Assembly (NCBI GenBank): GCA_000621185.1
Contig: KK211221.1
Location: 515,347-579,346, forward strand
Length of the DNA: 64,000 nucleotides
DNA from: Franconibacter pulveris DSM 19144
Lineage (GTDB): Bacteria; Pseudomonadota; Gammaproteobacteria; Enterobacterales; Enterobacteriaceae
Direction: 5' to 3'
In this document: positions 9,668-18,044 of the stretch, in pieces
Layout: each line of letters starts with the position of its first letter
How positions within the stretch are numbered: position 1 is the stretch's first letter
Notes under the pieces: model-generated
Told to the model about the DNA's origin: nothing
Databases searched by the model: none
The model's input: the letters and a program-made list of their open reading frames with translations, nothing else
Program-made: the position numbers and the translations under genes

Positions 9668-11427
9668 CGCCCCAGGAGTTCTTCGCCTTTTTACTGCCGC
9701 GCATGGAGGTAATTCAGCTGGGGTTTGGCGGCCTCATGCTGATAATGGTGTTGGTCACCATAGGCTTGCTTTGCACCCGCGCCAACGCTACGCAATGGGA
9801 AAAAAAATGGCACGCCGGCACGCCGGATAACACGGCGGACGATCTTGACGTTGAGCATGGATCGGTTCATGAGATTAGCGCAGCCGTCGCCACCACCGGG
9901 GAAAAAATGGCCGACATCATGCCGGGCGTTTTACTGATAATTGGTCTTCTCGGCACCTTTCTTGGCCTGGGCATTGCGCTGAACAAAGCCTCCGACATTC
10001 TTATCGACGCTAACTCGGCCGGTATGGACAGCGCCATGACCAACCTGATGGGCATGATGGAAGGTCTAGGAACGAAATTTAAAACCTCCACCTGGGGCAT
10101 TATCGCGTTTCTGTTTCTGAAAACCTGGGCGGCAATCGGCAAATATGACGAGAAGCGCCTGCGCTGGTGCGCGCAGAAGATGAAAGCCGTCTTCGAGCAG
10201 AAGCGTCAGGCTGCGCATCTTAAGCAGTCGCGCACAGAAGAGCGTTTTATTCTGGCTCTTGAAACGATTGACGCCAGCATCAGCCGTCAGGGTGACGCTA
10301 CGCAAAGCGCCCTGCTCGCGCTTAAGACTGGCATCGAGCCGCTGCTTAAGACGCTGACCGCGCAGGGAGCCGACGCCCTGCAGGCAAGCCATGCGTATGG
10401 CGAACGGCTCACGCAGATGGGCGACACGCTTGAAGGGATTCGCCAGGATGCCGCCGGGCAAATGCAGGCGCAGGCTGAACGCCAGGATAAACAGCTGGCG
10501 CAAGCTATCGCCACCCGGGAATCATTGCAGCGCTTTATAGAAGCCAACGGTGAAAACCTTGCCGCCATTCAACACTCCGCGCAACAGATGGCCAATGCCG
10601 CACAGGGAATGGGCGACTCGGCGAAGAATTTGCAGTCGGCCATCGATGGCTTCCGTACAGGCGTGACCGACGTGCTGGCAACGCTTAAAACCGATCTGGG
10701 TTCCACCATCGACCAGATGGGCGACAGCTTCAGCCAGAATATGGAATCCATTTCCGCCAATATGGCTAACGCCACGGACGGTATCTCCCATGCGGTGACC
10801 GATCTTTCGCAAAATGTGGGCGCGACCATGAATGAGGTGCGCGGATCGATCGAAAAATCGATGGATTTGCAGAGCAAAACGCAGCGCGACTTTATTATCA
10901 CCAGCGAAACGCTGAACGAAAAAGTTATCGCCATGACCCGGCTGGTTGACGACCTGCGCGAGCAGATTGTCAGCGGCCTGCGCGCGGTTTCTGAAAACGG
11001 CCGCCGCGTCGCCAGCCTGAATACCCGTTATGAAGCGCTTACGGATGCAGGCGTGCAGAGCGCCGAAGCCATCGCTGCGCTGGTAGAAGAGCTCAGGACG
11101 ATGCAGCAGCGCAGCCCGCTTCAGCCCGCGCTGGAAAAGATTGACGCTGGTATCGGCCAACTCGTTCGTAGTGTTGAAAAAGCCCATAACGACGCCCTGA
11201 GCGGCAGCGAAGCATCCAGCGCGCTCGCTTCGCTGGATAACCGATTAACCGATACGCTAACAACGCTGAACGCCATCCAGCGCGAACTGGCTGCCACTCA
11301 CCAGGCGTCGGGCAACGCGCAGTTGGCGCAAACGCTCAAACCTCTGTCAGCGACGTTGCAAAGCCTTGAACGCAAGCTTTCGGCTCCGGACACGCTTAAC
11401 CCCGCCGCCTGGGGAGTGGTGTCGTGA
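9664..11427 (+). CDS. ZorA-like MotA/TolQ/ExbB-family motor protein with long tail
   Basis: 587-residue inner-membrane stator-type protein. Three membrane segments can be seen (about 16-37, 86-106 and 142-158). Segment 2 carries LLGTFLGLG, the MotA/TolQ/ExbB proton-channel signature, and segment 3 begins with TSTWG, with the conserved threonines lining such channels. From about 160 to the end is a long cytoplasmic, Ala/Gln/Ser-rich coiled-coil tail with phased repeats (MANAAQGMGDSAKN, MGDSFSQNMESIS). A three-helix body with a long tail is the ZorA arrangement of Zorya anti-phage systems; MotA has four helices, and TolQ/ExbB lack the tail. It overlaps both neighbours by 4 nt. Confidence 0.88.
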   Translation: MTPQEFFAFLLPRMEVIQLGFGGLMLIMVLVTIGLLCTRANATQWEKKWHAGTPDNTADDLDVEHGSVHEISAAVATTGEKMADIMPGVLLIIGLLGTFLGLGIALNKASDILIDANSAGMDSAMTNLMGMMEGLGTKFKTSTWGIIAFLFLKTWAAIGKYDEKRLRWCAQKMKAVFEQKRQAAHLKQSRTEERFILALETIDASISRQGDATQSALLALKTGIEPLLKTLTAQGADALQASHAYGERLTQMGDTLEGIRQDAAGQMQAQAERQDKQLAQAIATRESLQRFIEANGENLAAIQHSAQQMANAAQGMGDSAKNLQSAIDGFRTGVTDVLATLKTDLGSTIDQMGDSFSQNMESISANMANATDGISHAVTDLSQNVGATMNEVRGSIEKSMDLQSKTQRDFIITSETLNEKVIAMTRLVDDLREQIVSGLRAVSENGRRVASLNTRYEALTDAGVQSAEAIAALVEELRTMQQRSPLQPALEKIDAGIGQLVRSVEKAHNDALSGSEASSALASLDNRLTDTLTTLNAIQRELAATHQASGNAQLAQTLKPLSATLQSLERKLSAPDTLNPAAWGVVS

Positions 11428-12068
11428 AAGATAAACCGAATGAATGGGTTTCCGTCTCAGACCTGATGTCGGGCGTCATGGCGGTGGTCATGCTGCTGCT
11501 GGTTATGTCTGTGCTGCAAAAAACCTGGTCGGACGTTAAGCATAAGCAGGAAATGGAACAGGGCATTGGCGCCCAGCGCGCTAAGGTCAGCAAAATGCTG
11601 GAGGAGATAAAAACCTCGCTGGACGGCATGCAAAACGAGGGCCTCGTAGCCCTCGACAGCGGCTCGCAAAAAATTACGCTGCGTGACGGCGTCTTTAATC
11701 GGGGGAGCGCCTGTATCGCCCCGGCGGCGCGGCAAGCGCTGGCCACCATCGAAACGCAGGTAGTGAAGTTTTTAAACGAATTTAGCGCAGGCCAGGTGTA
11801 TATCGAAGGTTATACCGACAATCTCCCGGTTGCTCGTCCCGTCACTAACTTTGATAGCTTCTGCACCGTTTATGACGATAACTTTACCCTTTCAGCCGCC
11901 CGCGCCAGGGAAGCGCGTAAGTTTATTGTGGGCGATCTGAAAACAGCCATCGCGCGAAGAGTGATCGTTGCGGGTTATGGTGATTCGCAGCCTATTCCAG
12001 GGGTACCGCCAGAAGATGCCCGGCAGCGACGGATAGAAGTTCGTTTTGTGTTAGCGGATAAGCAGTAA
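11424..12068 (+). CDS. ZorB-like MotB/OmpA-domain motor protein
   Basis: 214 residues: short cytoplasmic N-terminus, one membrane helix and a periplasmic OmpA/MotB peptidoglycan-binding domain. WVSVSDLMSGVM puts Asp13 at the start of the helix, where the ion-carrying Asp of MotB/ExbD/ZorB sits; the SDLMSG context is ZorB-like. The OmpA domain shows GYTDNLP (129-135), FTLSAARARE (154-163), GYGDSQPI (184-191) and RRIEVRF. Cys97 and Cys147 could form a periplasmic disulfide. It starts inside the end of the ZorA-like gene. Expected to form the ion channel and cell-wall anchor with that protein. Confidence 0.88.
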   Translation: MKDKPNEWVSVSDLMSGVMAVVMLLLVMSVLQKTWSDVKHKQEMEQGIGAQRAKVSKMLEEIKTSLDGMQNEGLVALDSGSQKITLRDGVFNRGSACIAPAARQALATIETQVVKFLNEFSAGQVYIEGYTDNLPVARPVTNFDSFCTVYDDNFTLSAARAREARKFIVGDLKTAIARRVIVAGYGDSQPIPGVPPEDARQRRIEVRFVLADKQ

Positions 12069-12238
12069 CTTCTCCGGCGGACGACGGGCCGTTCGCCGCG
12101 CCGCCTATCCCGAGCGGAATGCTCTGATAACGCGGGTGCGCCTGTGACTTCAGATTCTCCCGATACCGCAACCCGGCCGAGCAGGCGAAGGTAAGCGCGC
12201 CAGATTGTTGTTTATCTGGCGTTTATCAGGAGAAAAGA

Positions 12239-12367
12239 ATGAAAAATATCGCCCTTGTGAGCCTGCTGTTATCGCTCGCCAGCTTAAGCGGCTGCGTTTA
12301 CCACCATCATCATCACGACGGCCACCGTCATCATCATGGCGATCGTCACCACGACTACCGCCGCTAG
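12239..12367 (+). CDS. 42-residue histidine-rich lipoprotein
   Basis: A short gene with strong support: AGGAG 6 nt before ATG 12239, a signal sequence (MKNIALVSLLLSLA) and lipobox LSGC with Cys19. The mature peptide would be only 24 residues, 11 of them His in clusters (HHHHH, HRHHH, RHH) with Asp and Arg between. A membrane-anchored His-rich peptide suggests binding of Zn, Ni, Cu or Co, but no family is recognised. It lies 170 nt after the ZorB-like gene with its own ribosome site and is followed by a GC hairpin, so it may be its own transcript. Confidence 0.75.
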   Translation: MKNIALVSLLLSLASLSGCVYHHHHHDGHRHHHGDRHHDYRR

Positions 12368-12377
12368 CCTCTTCTTC

Positions 12378-12408
12378 GCCCCGCCTGTTTGCGCTGAACC
12401 GGCGGGGC
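12378..12408 (+). terminator. GC hairpin after the His-rich lipoprotein gene
   Basis: Perfect 8-bp stem GCCCCGCC / GGCGGGGC with a 15-nt loop, 10 nt after the stop. The T-tract is weak. The rest of 12409-12687 holds no convincing gene and presumably the promoter of the amidase gene. Confidence 0.5.
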
Positions 12409-12687
12409 TTGCCCGTTCCTCCTGCCGCCTTGCCTGTTCCTGTCGCGCGGCAAAACGTTGCACAAAACGCATCGTTATGTTGCAAATATTTCAATGGCTA
12501 ATAATTGCCTCCGTCACGTATTGCCGATACAAAGAATAACGGCGTGATGCAGCCTTTAGCGCTGCTTCCCCAGGTTTTATCGCACCAGCAACGAAACCCC
12601 CGCCCGTTCCTCTTCCCCGTTTAACCGGCCCACCAGAAAGCCGGACGGGAGCAGAAATAAACACAACATCTATCTTCAGGAGCAAGC

Positions 12688-13593
12688 ATGACGGTAATTT
12701 CCCGTACAGAGGTGGTCTATGCGATGTCGCGCGACAATGCCCCGGTGGCGACAGTCGCAAGCGGCAGTGAAGTCACATTCCAGACCTGTGACTGTTTTTC
12801 CGACCAGATAGCGAGCGCCGATGCGGCGTTCACTGAACTGGACTGGCAGCGCATTAACCCGGCGACCGGCCCGGTCTATGTCGAAGGCGCCAAAGCAGGC
12901 GACGTGCTGCGCGTCGATATCAAACGCATCGCCCTTACCCACTCCCAGGCGGTGATGGTGACCGCGCCGCAGCTTGGCGTGGTGGGCGATGAGCTGGAAA
13001 AACCGCAAATCACTATCGTCCCGATTGAAAACAACGAAGCGCTGCTGCCGGGCGGCGTGCGCGTGCCGCTTAACCCGATGATCGGCGTGATTGGCGTGGC
13101 GCCCGCAGGCGAACCCATCTCCTGCGGCACGCCGGACAGCCACGGCGGCAACATGGACTGTAAAGTGATTGCCGAAGGGGCCACGCTTTATCTGCCGGTG
13201 AACGTCGATGGCGCGCTGTTCGCGCTTGGCGACCTGCACGCCGCCATGGGCGATGGCGAAGTTTCCGTTTGCGGCCTGGAAATTCCCGGTGAGGTGACGG
13301 TAACCCTGAGCGTGGTGAAAGATCGCCCGTTGCCGACGCCGATGCTGGAAAACGCCGACGCCCTTTATACGCTCGGCTCCGCCAAAACGCTGGATGAGGC
13401 CGCCTCGCTCGCCACGCGCAATATGGCGCACTTTGTTGCTGATAATGCCGGCATGACGCTCGACCAGGCGATCACGCTGCTGAGCATCGCGGGGAACCTG
13501 CAAATCTGCCAGGTGGTGGACCCGCTGAAAACGTGCCGCTACGCGCTGCCGAAAGCCGTTGCCGCACAGCTGAATTTGCGTATTGAGGGTTGA
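12688..13593 (+). CDS. Acetamidase/formamidase family protein
   Basis: 301-residue FmdA/AmdA-family amidohydrolase; such enzymes release ammonia from formamide, acetamide or other short amides. The family pattern is visible: GPVYVEGAKAGDVLRVDI, the glycine-rich stretch with SCGTPDSHGGNMD, and LGDLHAAMGDGEV. A good ribosome site (CAGGAG) precedes ATG 12688. Only 3 nt separate it from an APC-family permease gene, so the pair probably imports a nitrogenous substrate and deamidates it. The actual substrate cannot be read from sequence. Confidence 0.88.
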   Translation: MTVISRTEVVYAMSRDNAPVATVASGSEVTFQTCDCFSDQIASADAAFTELDWQRINPATGPVYVEGAKAGDVLRVDIKRIALTHSQAVMVTAPQLGVVGDELEKPQITIVPIENNEALLPGGVRVPLNPMIGVIGVAPAGEPISCGTPDSHGGNMDCKVIAEGATLYLPVNVDGALFALGDLHAAMGDGEVSVCGLEIPGEVTVTLSVVKDRPLPTPMLENADALYTLGSAKTLDEAASLATRNMAHFVADNAGMTLDQAITLLSIAGNLQICQVVDPLKTCRYALPKAVAAQLNLRIEG

Positions 13594-13596
13594 TCG

Positions 13597-14940
13597 ATGT
13601 CCGTTGAACAATTTGGCTATAAGCAGGAGTTGCACCGGGCGCTGACGCTCAAGGACCTGCTGATTTATGGCATGATTTTTATGGTGCCTATCGCGCCGTT
13701 CGGCGTGTTTGGCTATGTCTGGGACGGCGCGCAGGGCATGGTGGCACTGGCCTATCTCATCGGCATGGTGGCGATGTTTTTCACCGCCATGAGCTACTGG
13801 TCGATGTCGCGGGCGTTTCCGGTCTCCGGCTCGGTCTATGCTTACGCCCAGCGCGGCATACATCCAACGGTGGGCTTTTTCGCCGGCTGGCTTATCCTGC
13901 TGGATTACATTCTGGTGCCTTCGCTGCTTTATATTGTCAGCGCCGCCGCGCTGTCGCCCATTTTGCCGGGCGTGCCTGCCTGGGTTTGGATTGTAGGCTT
14001 TATTGCGGTGAACAGCGTTATTAACCTGCTCGGCATTTCGTTTACCGCGAAGGCCAATAAATACATTCTGGTGGCGGAAATTATCGTGCTGGCGGTGTTT
14101 GTCGTGCTCGGCCTGATAGCCCTTTACGCCGGCCAGGGCGCAGGGCACCTGACCTTAAACCCGCTCTACAACGCCGACCATTTTAGCCTGCCGCTGGTCA
14201 TGGGCGCGGTCTCCATCGCCGTGCTCTCCTTCCTCGGCTTTGACGGCATCTCCACCCTTTCGGAAGAGACCAAAGGCGGTGTGGATACGGTGGGGAAAGC
14301 CTCGCTCGGCGCGCTGATGCTGGTGGGCGTGCTGTTTATACTGCAAACCTGGATTGCGGCTGACCTCGCGCAGGGCATGAACTTCTCAAGCCTCGATACG
14401 GCGTTTTACGACACGGCAAACCTGGCGGGCGGCGCCTGGCTGAAACAGCTGACCATCTGGTCGACGGCGCTCTCCTGGGGCATCGCCAACGCGCTGGTGG
14501 CGCAGGCGGCGGTCTCGCGCATTCTGTTCGCCATGGCGCGCGATAAACAGTTGCCGAAGCTGCTCGCTAAAGTACACCCGCGCTTTAAAACGCCGTACGT
14601 CAGCACGCTGATCGTGGCGGTGATCTCCATTGCATCCGGCCTTTATTTCAACGGCAATATCGATAACCTGAGCCGGCTGGTGAACTTCGGCGCGCTGATG
14701 GGCTTTTTACTGCTGCATATCTCGGTAATTAACCACTACATGCTGCGCAATAAGTCGCGCAACCTGCTGCTGCATCTTATCTTCCCGCTGATTGGCTTTT
14801 TCATTATCGGCTTTGTGATTTACGAGATGGACAGCCAGGCGAAAATCCTTGGCCTGAGCTGGCTTGCCATCGGCGTGGTTTACTACCTGGTGATGCGCTT
14901 TACCCTTAAGCGCGACGTGGTGCTGGACCTCGACAACTGA
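13597..14940 (+). CDS. APC-family amino acid/polyamine permease
   Basis: 447-residue inner-membrane transporter with about 12 hydrophobic segments. Features such as YGMIFMVPIAPFG and SRAFPVSGSVYAYAQ resemble PlaP/PuuP-type putrescine and amino-acid importers. It starts 3 nt after the amidase stop, so the two are co-transcribed and probably handle the same compound or its product. A hairpin follows. The family is clear, the substrate is not. Confidence 0.88.
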   Translation: MSVEQFGYKQELHRALTLKDLLIYGMIFMVPIAPFGVFGYVWDGAQGMVALAYLIGMVAMFFTAMSYWSMSRAFPVSGSVYAYAQRGIHPTVGFFAGWLILLDYILVPSLLYIVSAAALSPILPGVPAWVWIVGFIAVNSVINLLGISFTAKANKYILVAEIIVLAVFVVLGLIALYAGQGAGHLTLNPLYNADHFSLPLVMGAVSIAVLSFLGFDGISTLSEETKGGVDTVGKASLGALMLVGVLFILQTWIAADLAQGMNFSSLDTAFYDTANLAGGAWLKQLTIWSTALSWGIANALVAQAAVSRILFAMARDKQLPKLLAKVHPRFKTPYVSTLIVAVISIASGLYFNGNIDNLSRLVNFGALMGFLLLHISVINHYMLRNKSRNLLLHLIFPLIGFFIIGFVIYEMDSQAKILGLSWLAIGVVYYLVMRFTLKRDVVLDLDN

Positions 14941-14951
14941 CCTTCCCTTCC

Positions 14952-14973
14952 GGCTCCGCCATCCGGCGGGGCC
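14952..14973 (+). terminator. Hairpin terminator after the permease gene
   Basis: Stem GGCTCCGCC / GGCGGGGCC (one G-U pair) with loop ATCC, then a pyrimidine-rich stretch. Located 11 nt past the permease stop and before the glutaredoxin gene. Confidence 0.6.
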
Positions 14974-15055
14974 CTTCTCACCGCTATACTTTCTCTTATT
15001 CACGGGATAACGCGCGCTTATCCTGCCCCGCTATGCTGCCTGAGAAGGAGTCGCC

Positions 15056-15694
15056 ATGAAACTTTACGCTTACGACCACTGCCCCTTCTGCACCCGCGTG
15101 CGCTTTATCACCGGCATCAAAAATATTCCCATCGACGTGCGTTACCTGCTCTGGGACGATGAGCAGACGCCCACGCGGCTGGTGGGGGAAAAAGTGGTGC
15201 CGATTTTCGATGATGGCGAAGGCACGGTGCTGGCCGACAGCCTGGCGATCGTCGCCTGGCTCGATAACCACTGCGGCGAGCCCATTCTGCAAGCGGAAAA
15301 CCGCCCGGAGGTAGACGCCTGGCTAAGCGACGCGATGCTGCCGCTGCAAAAAATCGGCTATCCACGCTGGCCGACCCTGCTGCTGCCGGAGTTTCAGGCC
15401 GCCAGCGCCCGCGACGCCTGGAAAGCGGCGAAGCAGAGCGAAATTAACGGTTTTGACGAAGCGCTGGCCGAAACGCCCGCGCTGGTAGAGCCGATTTTGA
15501 CGCTTTTCGAGCGCGCGCAAGCGCTGCTTGGCGACGCCATCGATGCGCAGCATCCGGTGAGCTACACCGAAATTAAGCTCTTTACTGTGCTGAGGGGCTT
15601 TACCTGCGAGCCGTCGCTGCGCTGGCCGCAGGCGTTGCGTACATGGCTGGACTTGCGCTCGCGCCACAGCGCCGTGCCGCTATTCTGGTCATAA
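15056..15694 (+). CDS. grxB: Glutaredoxin 2-type protein (GrxB family)
   Basis: 212 residues, near the 215 of E. coli GrxB. N-terminal thioredoxin-like domain begins MKLYAYDHCPFC with a CPFC redox site (Cys9/Cys12; E. coli GrxB has CPYC), conserved VVPIF with the cis-Pro, and a C-terminal all-helical GST-like domain. It would reduce disulfides using glutathione in the cytoplasm. The C-terminal half is divergent from E. coli GrxB, so it may be a paralogue. It has AGAAGGAG before ATG 15056 and ends directly against the convergent peptidase gene with no spacer. Confidence 0.85.
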   Translation: MKLYAYDHCPFCTRVRFITGIKNIPIDVRYLLWDDEQTPTRLVGEKVVPIFDDGEGTVLADSLAIVAWLDNHCGEPILQAENRPEVDAWLSDAMLPLQKIGYPRWPTLLLPEFQAASARDAWKAAKQSEINGFDEALAETPALVEPILTLFERAQALLGDAIDAQHPVSYTEIKLFTVLRGFTCEPSLRWPQALRTWLDLRSRHSAVPLFWS

Positions 15695-16369
15695 TCAGGC
15701 GACGGTGCGCGGGGTAATCACGCGTCGCGCGCCGAGCCAGTGATCCTGCCAGAAGGGATCGTTGAGGGAGCTGATGCGGATCGTCTCGCCGGTGCGCGGC
15801 GCCTGAATAAACTGCCCGTCGCCCAGGTAGACGCCAACGTGATCCGCTTTTTTGCCGTGATGGATATGAAAAAAGACCAGGTCGCCCGGTTTTAACTCTG
15901 ATGCTGTCACCGGGTTGCCGCGCCGGTCGTGATACATCGCATTGGCCGTGCGCGGCAGCGACGCGGACAGGTGCGCGTTATAGGCGTAAAACACCAGCCC
16001 GCTGCAATCAAAACCTTCACGCGGACTCTCCCCGCCCCAGACGTAGGGCTTGCCGAGCTGCGCCTTCAGCCGGGCGAGGATTTTCTCCCGCGTCTCATGC
16101 AGCGCGTCGGTTTCCGCAAGCCCCGTCCCATCCTGTAAATGGAAATAGCGTTTGCTCGCTTTCGTATCGTAAGAGGCGTTCAGCAGCGAACTATTTACGT
16201 CGAAAGCGTCGTAGTGAAAAGATGTCCTTGCGCTTAAAGTACGGCTTCCCTGCTGATGATGCGTATGTGAAACCGCTTTTTTCGCATGATGATGCGGTTT
16301 TGCCCACAGAGGCATGCTGACGGAAACCGCCATCAGCAGAGTGATGAGTCGTATTTTAGTCTTGAACAT
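15695..16369 (-). CDS. NlpC/P60 peptidoglycan endopeptidase, MepH-like
   Basis: 224-residue exported cell-wall hydrolase. Signal peptide to about residue 23 (SMPLWA), a His-rich linker (KPHHHAKKAVSHTHH), then an NlpC/P60 domain from about 95: KPYVWGG, nucleophile GFDCSGL (Cys122), ADHVGVYLG (His177) and FIQAPRTG. The C-terminal 80 residues closely follow E. coli MepH (YdhO), which cuts D-Ala-mDAP cross-links. The N-terminal half is shorter than MepH, so it is MepH-like rather than a certain orthologue. Convergent with grxB. Confidence 0.87.
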   Translation of the reverse strand: MFKTKIRLITLLMAVSVSMPLWAKPHHHAKKAVSHTHHQQGSRTLSARTSFHYDAFDVNSSLLNASYDTKASKRYFHLQDGTGLAETDALHETREKILARLKAQLGKPYVWGGESPREGFDCSGLVFYAYNAHLSASLPRTANAMYHDRRGNPVTASELKPGDLVFFHIHHGKKADHVGVYLGDGQFIQAPRTGETIRISSLNDPFWQDHWLGARRVITPRTVA

Positions 16370-16532
16370 AGCGATGAATTACTTACCCGTCGGCGGTTTA
16401 TCACATCCGCGCCTGATGATGAAAAAAGAGAAAGCGCACCGGGAGCGCTCAGAAAACAGACTACCATCGACGCGGCGCTGGCGGGTTTAGCGCTTCCTGA
16501 AAGTGACGTTAGTTTTATTTCATCTGCGGGCA

Positions 16533-16553
16533 TTGCTTCACTATGTGAAGCAA
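16533..16553. promoter_or_regulatory. Palindromic candidate operator upstream of the sugar-acid operon
   Basis: Perfect inverted repeat TTGCTTCAC-TAT-GTGAAGCAA, about 150 nt before the MHS transporter start. Its 9-3-9 form suits a dimeric regulator such as the IclR-family protein encoded at the end of the operon. No other gene or motif is visible in 16370-16700, the gap between the divergent peptidase and transporter genes. Confidence 0.6.
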
Positions 16554-16700
16554 ATCAGCGGCCTGTTTTATGACCCTCTTCACGCAACCTTCTCCTGCGA
16601 TAGCGTCACAGCCCCGGCTCCTTAACACTGCATAACAACCCGGCGGTACGGGACTTCACCCGCTAACCCCCAGCGCGCGATGCGTTGCTCAGGAGAAAAC

Positions 16701-18023
16701 ATGAACACGACCGACACCCGTTACGTTGCAGGCTACCCGGCGGCCAGCCCGCAGGAAGGACGGCAAAGCACCTTTAAAATCATGACCTCGGCCGGCGTCG
16801 GCCATTTTATTGAATGGTTTGATTTCGGCCTCTACGGCACGCTGGCGGCCATCATCGCCAGCAACTTTTTCGCCAGCAGCGACCCGACGGTCGCCCTGCT
16901 GAAATCGTTCGCCGTATTTGGCTCCGGCTTTTTAATGCGCCCGCTGGGCGGTCTTTTTTTCGGCTCGATGGGCGACAGGCTGGGGCGGCGCAAAGTGCTG
17001 GTGACGGTCATTACGATTACCTCGGTCTCCACCTTCGTAATGGGCATTCTTCCTACTTACCAGCAGGCGGGGATAATCGCTCCGCTCTTACTGGTGCTGA
17101 CCCGGCTGGTGCAGGGCTTCGCGGCGGGCGGCGAGAGTTCGGGGGTAATTACTTACCTTGCCGAAAGCGCTAAGCCACACCGCCGCGCCACGCTGACCTG
17201 CTGGAGCGAGAATTTCAGCTTTATGGCCTTTGTCTGCGGCTCCGGGCTGGTGCTGGCGCTGACCCACTGGCTTGGCGAGCCCGCCATGAACGACTGGGGC
17301 TGGCGCATCCCCTTCCTGCTGGCCGCGCCGCTGGGGCTGGGCGGATTCTATATGCGCCGCAATATGGAAGATTCCGCCGCGTTTCATAAGCTGCAAAAGA
17401 GCGGCAAACTTGAACATTCGCCGCTGCGCACCACGCTGAAAACGTCTACCCGGGCGCTGCTGTTTTGCGTCGGCTTTGTGGTGGTAAAAGCGGTAAGCAG
17501 CTGGGTGTTGCAATCGTTTATGCCCGGCTATCTCTCCACCTACCTCAATTACAGCCGCACCGACGCCTATCTCATTACGACGCTTGGCCTTCTGAGCGTG
17601 GCGATAGCGATGCCCATTACCGGTTATCTCTCCGACAGGCTGGGCCGCCGCCCGCTGATGCTGATGGGCTGCGGCGGTTTTATTTTGCTGACCTGGCCTG
17701 CGATGCTGCTGATGGCGCAAGGCTCCGTACTCGCATCCGTAGGCGCGATGAGCATGCTCGGCATTTTCGTCGCGCTGTTTAACGGCGGCTGCGGCGCGGC
17801 GATGGTCGAGCTTTTTCCCACCGCCATCCGCTATGGCAGCATCGCTGTCTCTTACAACATGACGGTGGCGCTGTTCGGCGGCGTCACGCCGCTCGCTTCG
17901 GCAAGCCTGATTACCTTCACCGGCAACCCGCTTTCCCCCGCGTTTTATGTAATGGCGACGGCGCTCATCTCTTTTATCGCCGTTCTGCTCGCGAAAGAGA
18001 CGGCAGGCAAGACGCTGGATTAA
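16701..18023 (+). CDS. MHS-family (MFS) metabolite:proton symporter
   Basis: 440-residue inner-membrane transporter with about 12 membrane segments. Metabolite:H+ symporter signatures: GHFIEWFDFGLYG near the N-terminus, GSMGDRLGRRK in the first cytoplasmic loop, and a related SDRLGRRP in the second half. AGGAG before ATG 16701 decides the start; an in-frame ATG 21 nt upstream has no ribosome site. First gene of a five-gene sugar-acid operon. KgtP, citrate and shikimate carriers belong to this family; the substrate here is inferred to be a hexonate-like acid. Confidence 0.9.
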   Translation: MNTTDTRYVAGYPAASPQEGRQSTFKIMTSAGVGHFIEWFDFGLYGTLAAIIASNFFASSDPTVALLKSFAVFGSGFLMRPLGGLFFGSMGDRLGRRKVLVTVITITSVSTFVMGILPTYQQAGIIAPLLLVLTRLVQGFAAGGESSGVITYLAESAKPHRRATLTCWSENFSFMAFVCGSGLVLALTHWLGEPAMNDWGWRIPFLLAAPLGLGGFYMRRNMEDSAAFHKLQKSGKLEHSPLRTTLKTSTRALLFCVGFVVVKAVSSWVLQSFMPGYLSTYLNYSRTDAYLITTLGLLSVAIAMPITGYLSDRLGRRPLMLMGCGGFILLTWPAMLLMAQGSVLASVGAMSMLGIFVALFNGGCGAAMVELFPTAIRYGSIAVSYNMTVALFGGVTPLASASLITFTGNPLSPAFYVMATALISFIAVLLAKETAGKTLD

Positions 18024-18044
18024 TTCCCACAACTGGAGTGCGTA

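Noticed and set aside
12284-12472. Frames antisense to the His-rich lipoprotein region
   Set aside because: No ribosome site or family; explained by the CAC/CAT codon runs.
12490-12510. Sigma-54-like GG/GC pair before the amidase gene
   Set aside because: The spacing between GG and GC is 9 nt, not 10, and the bases around it do not fit.
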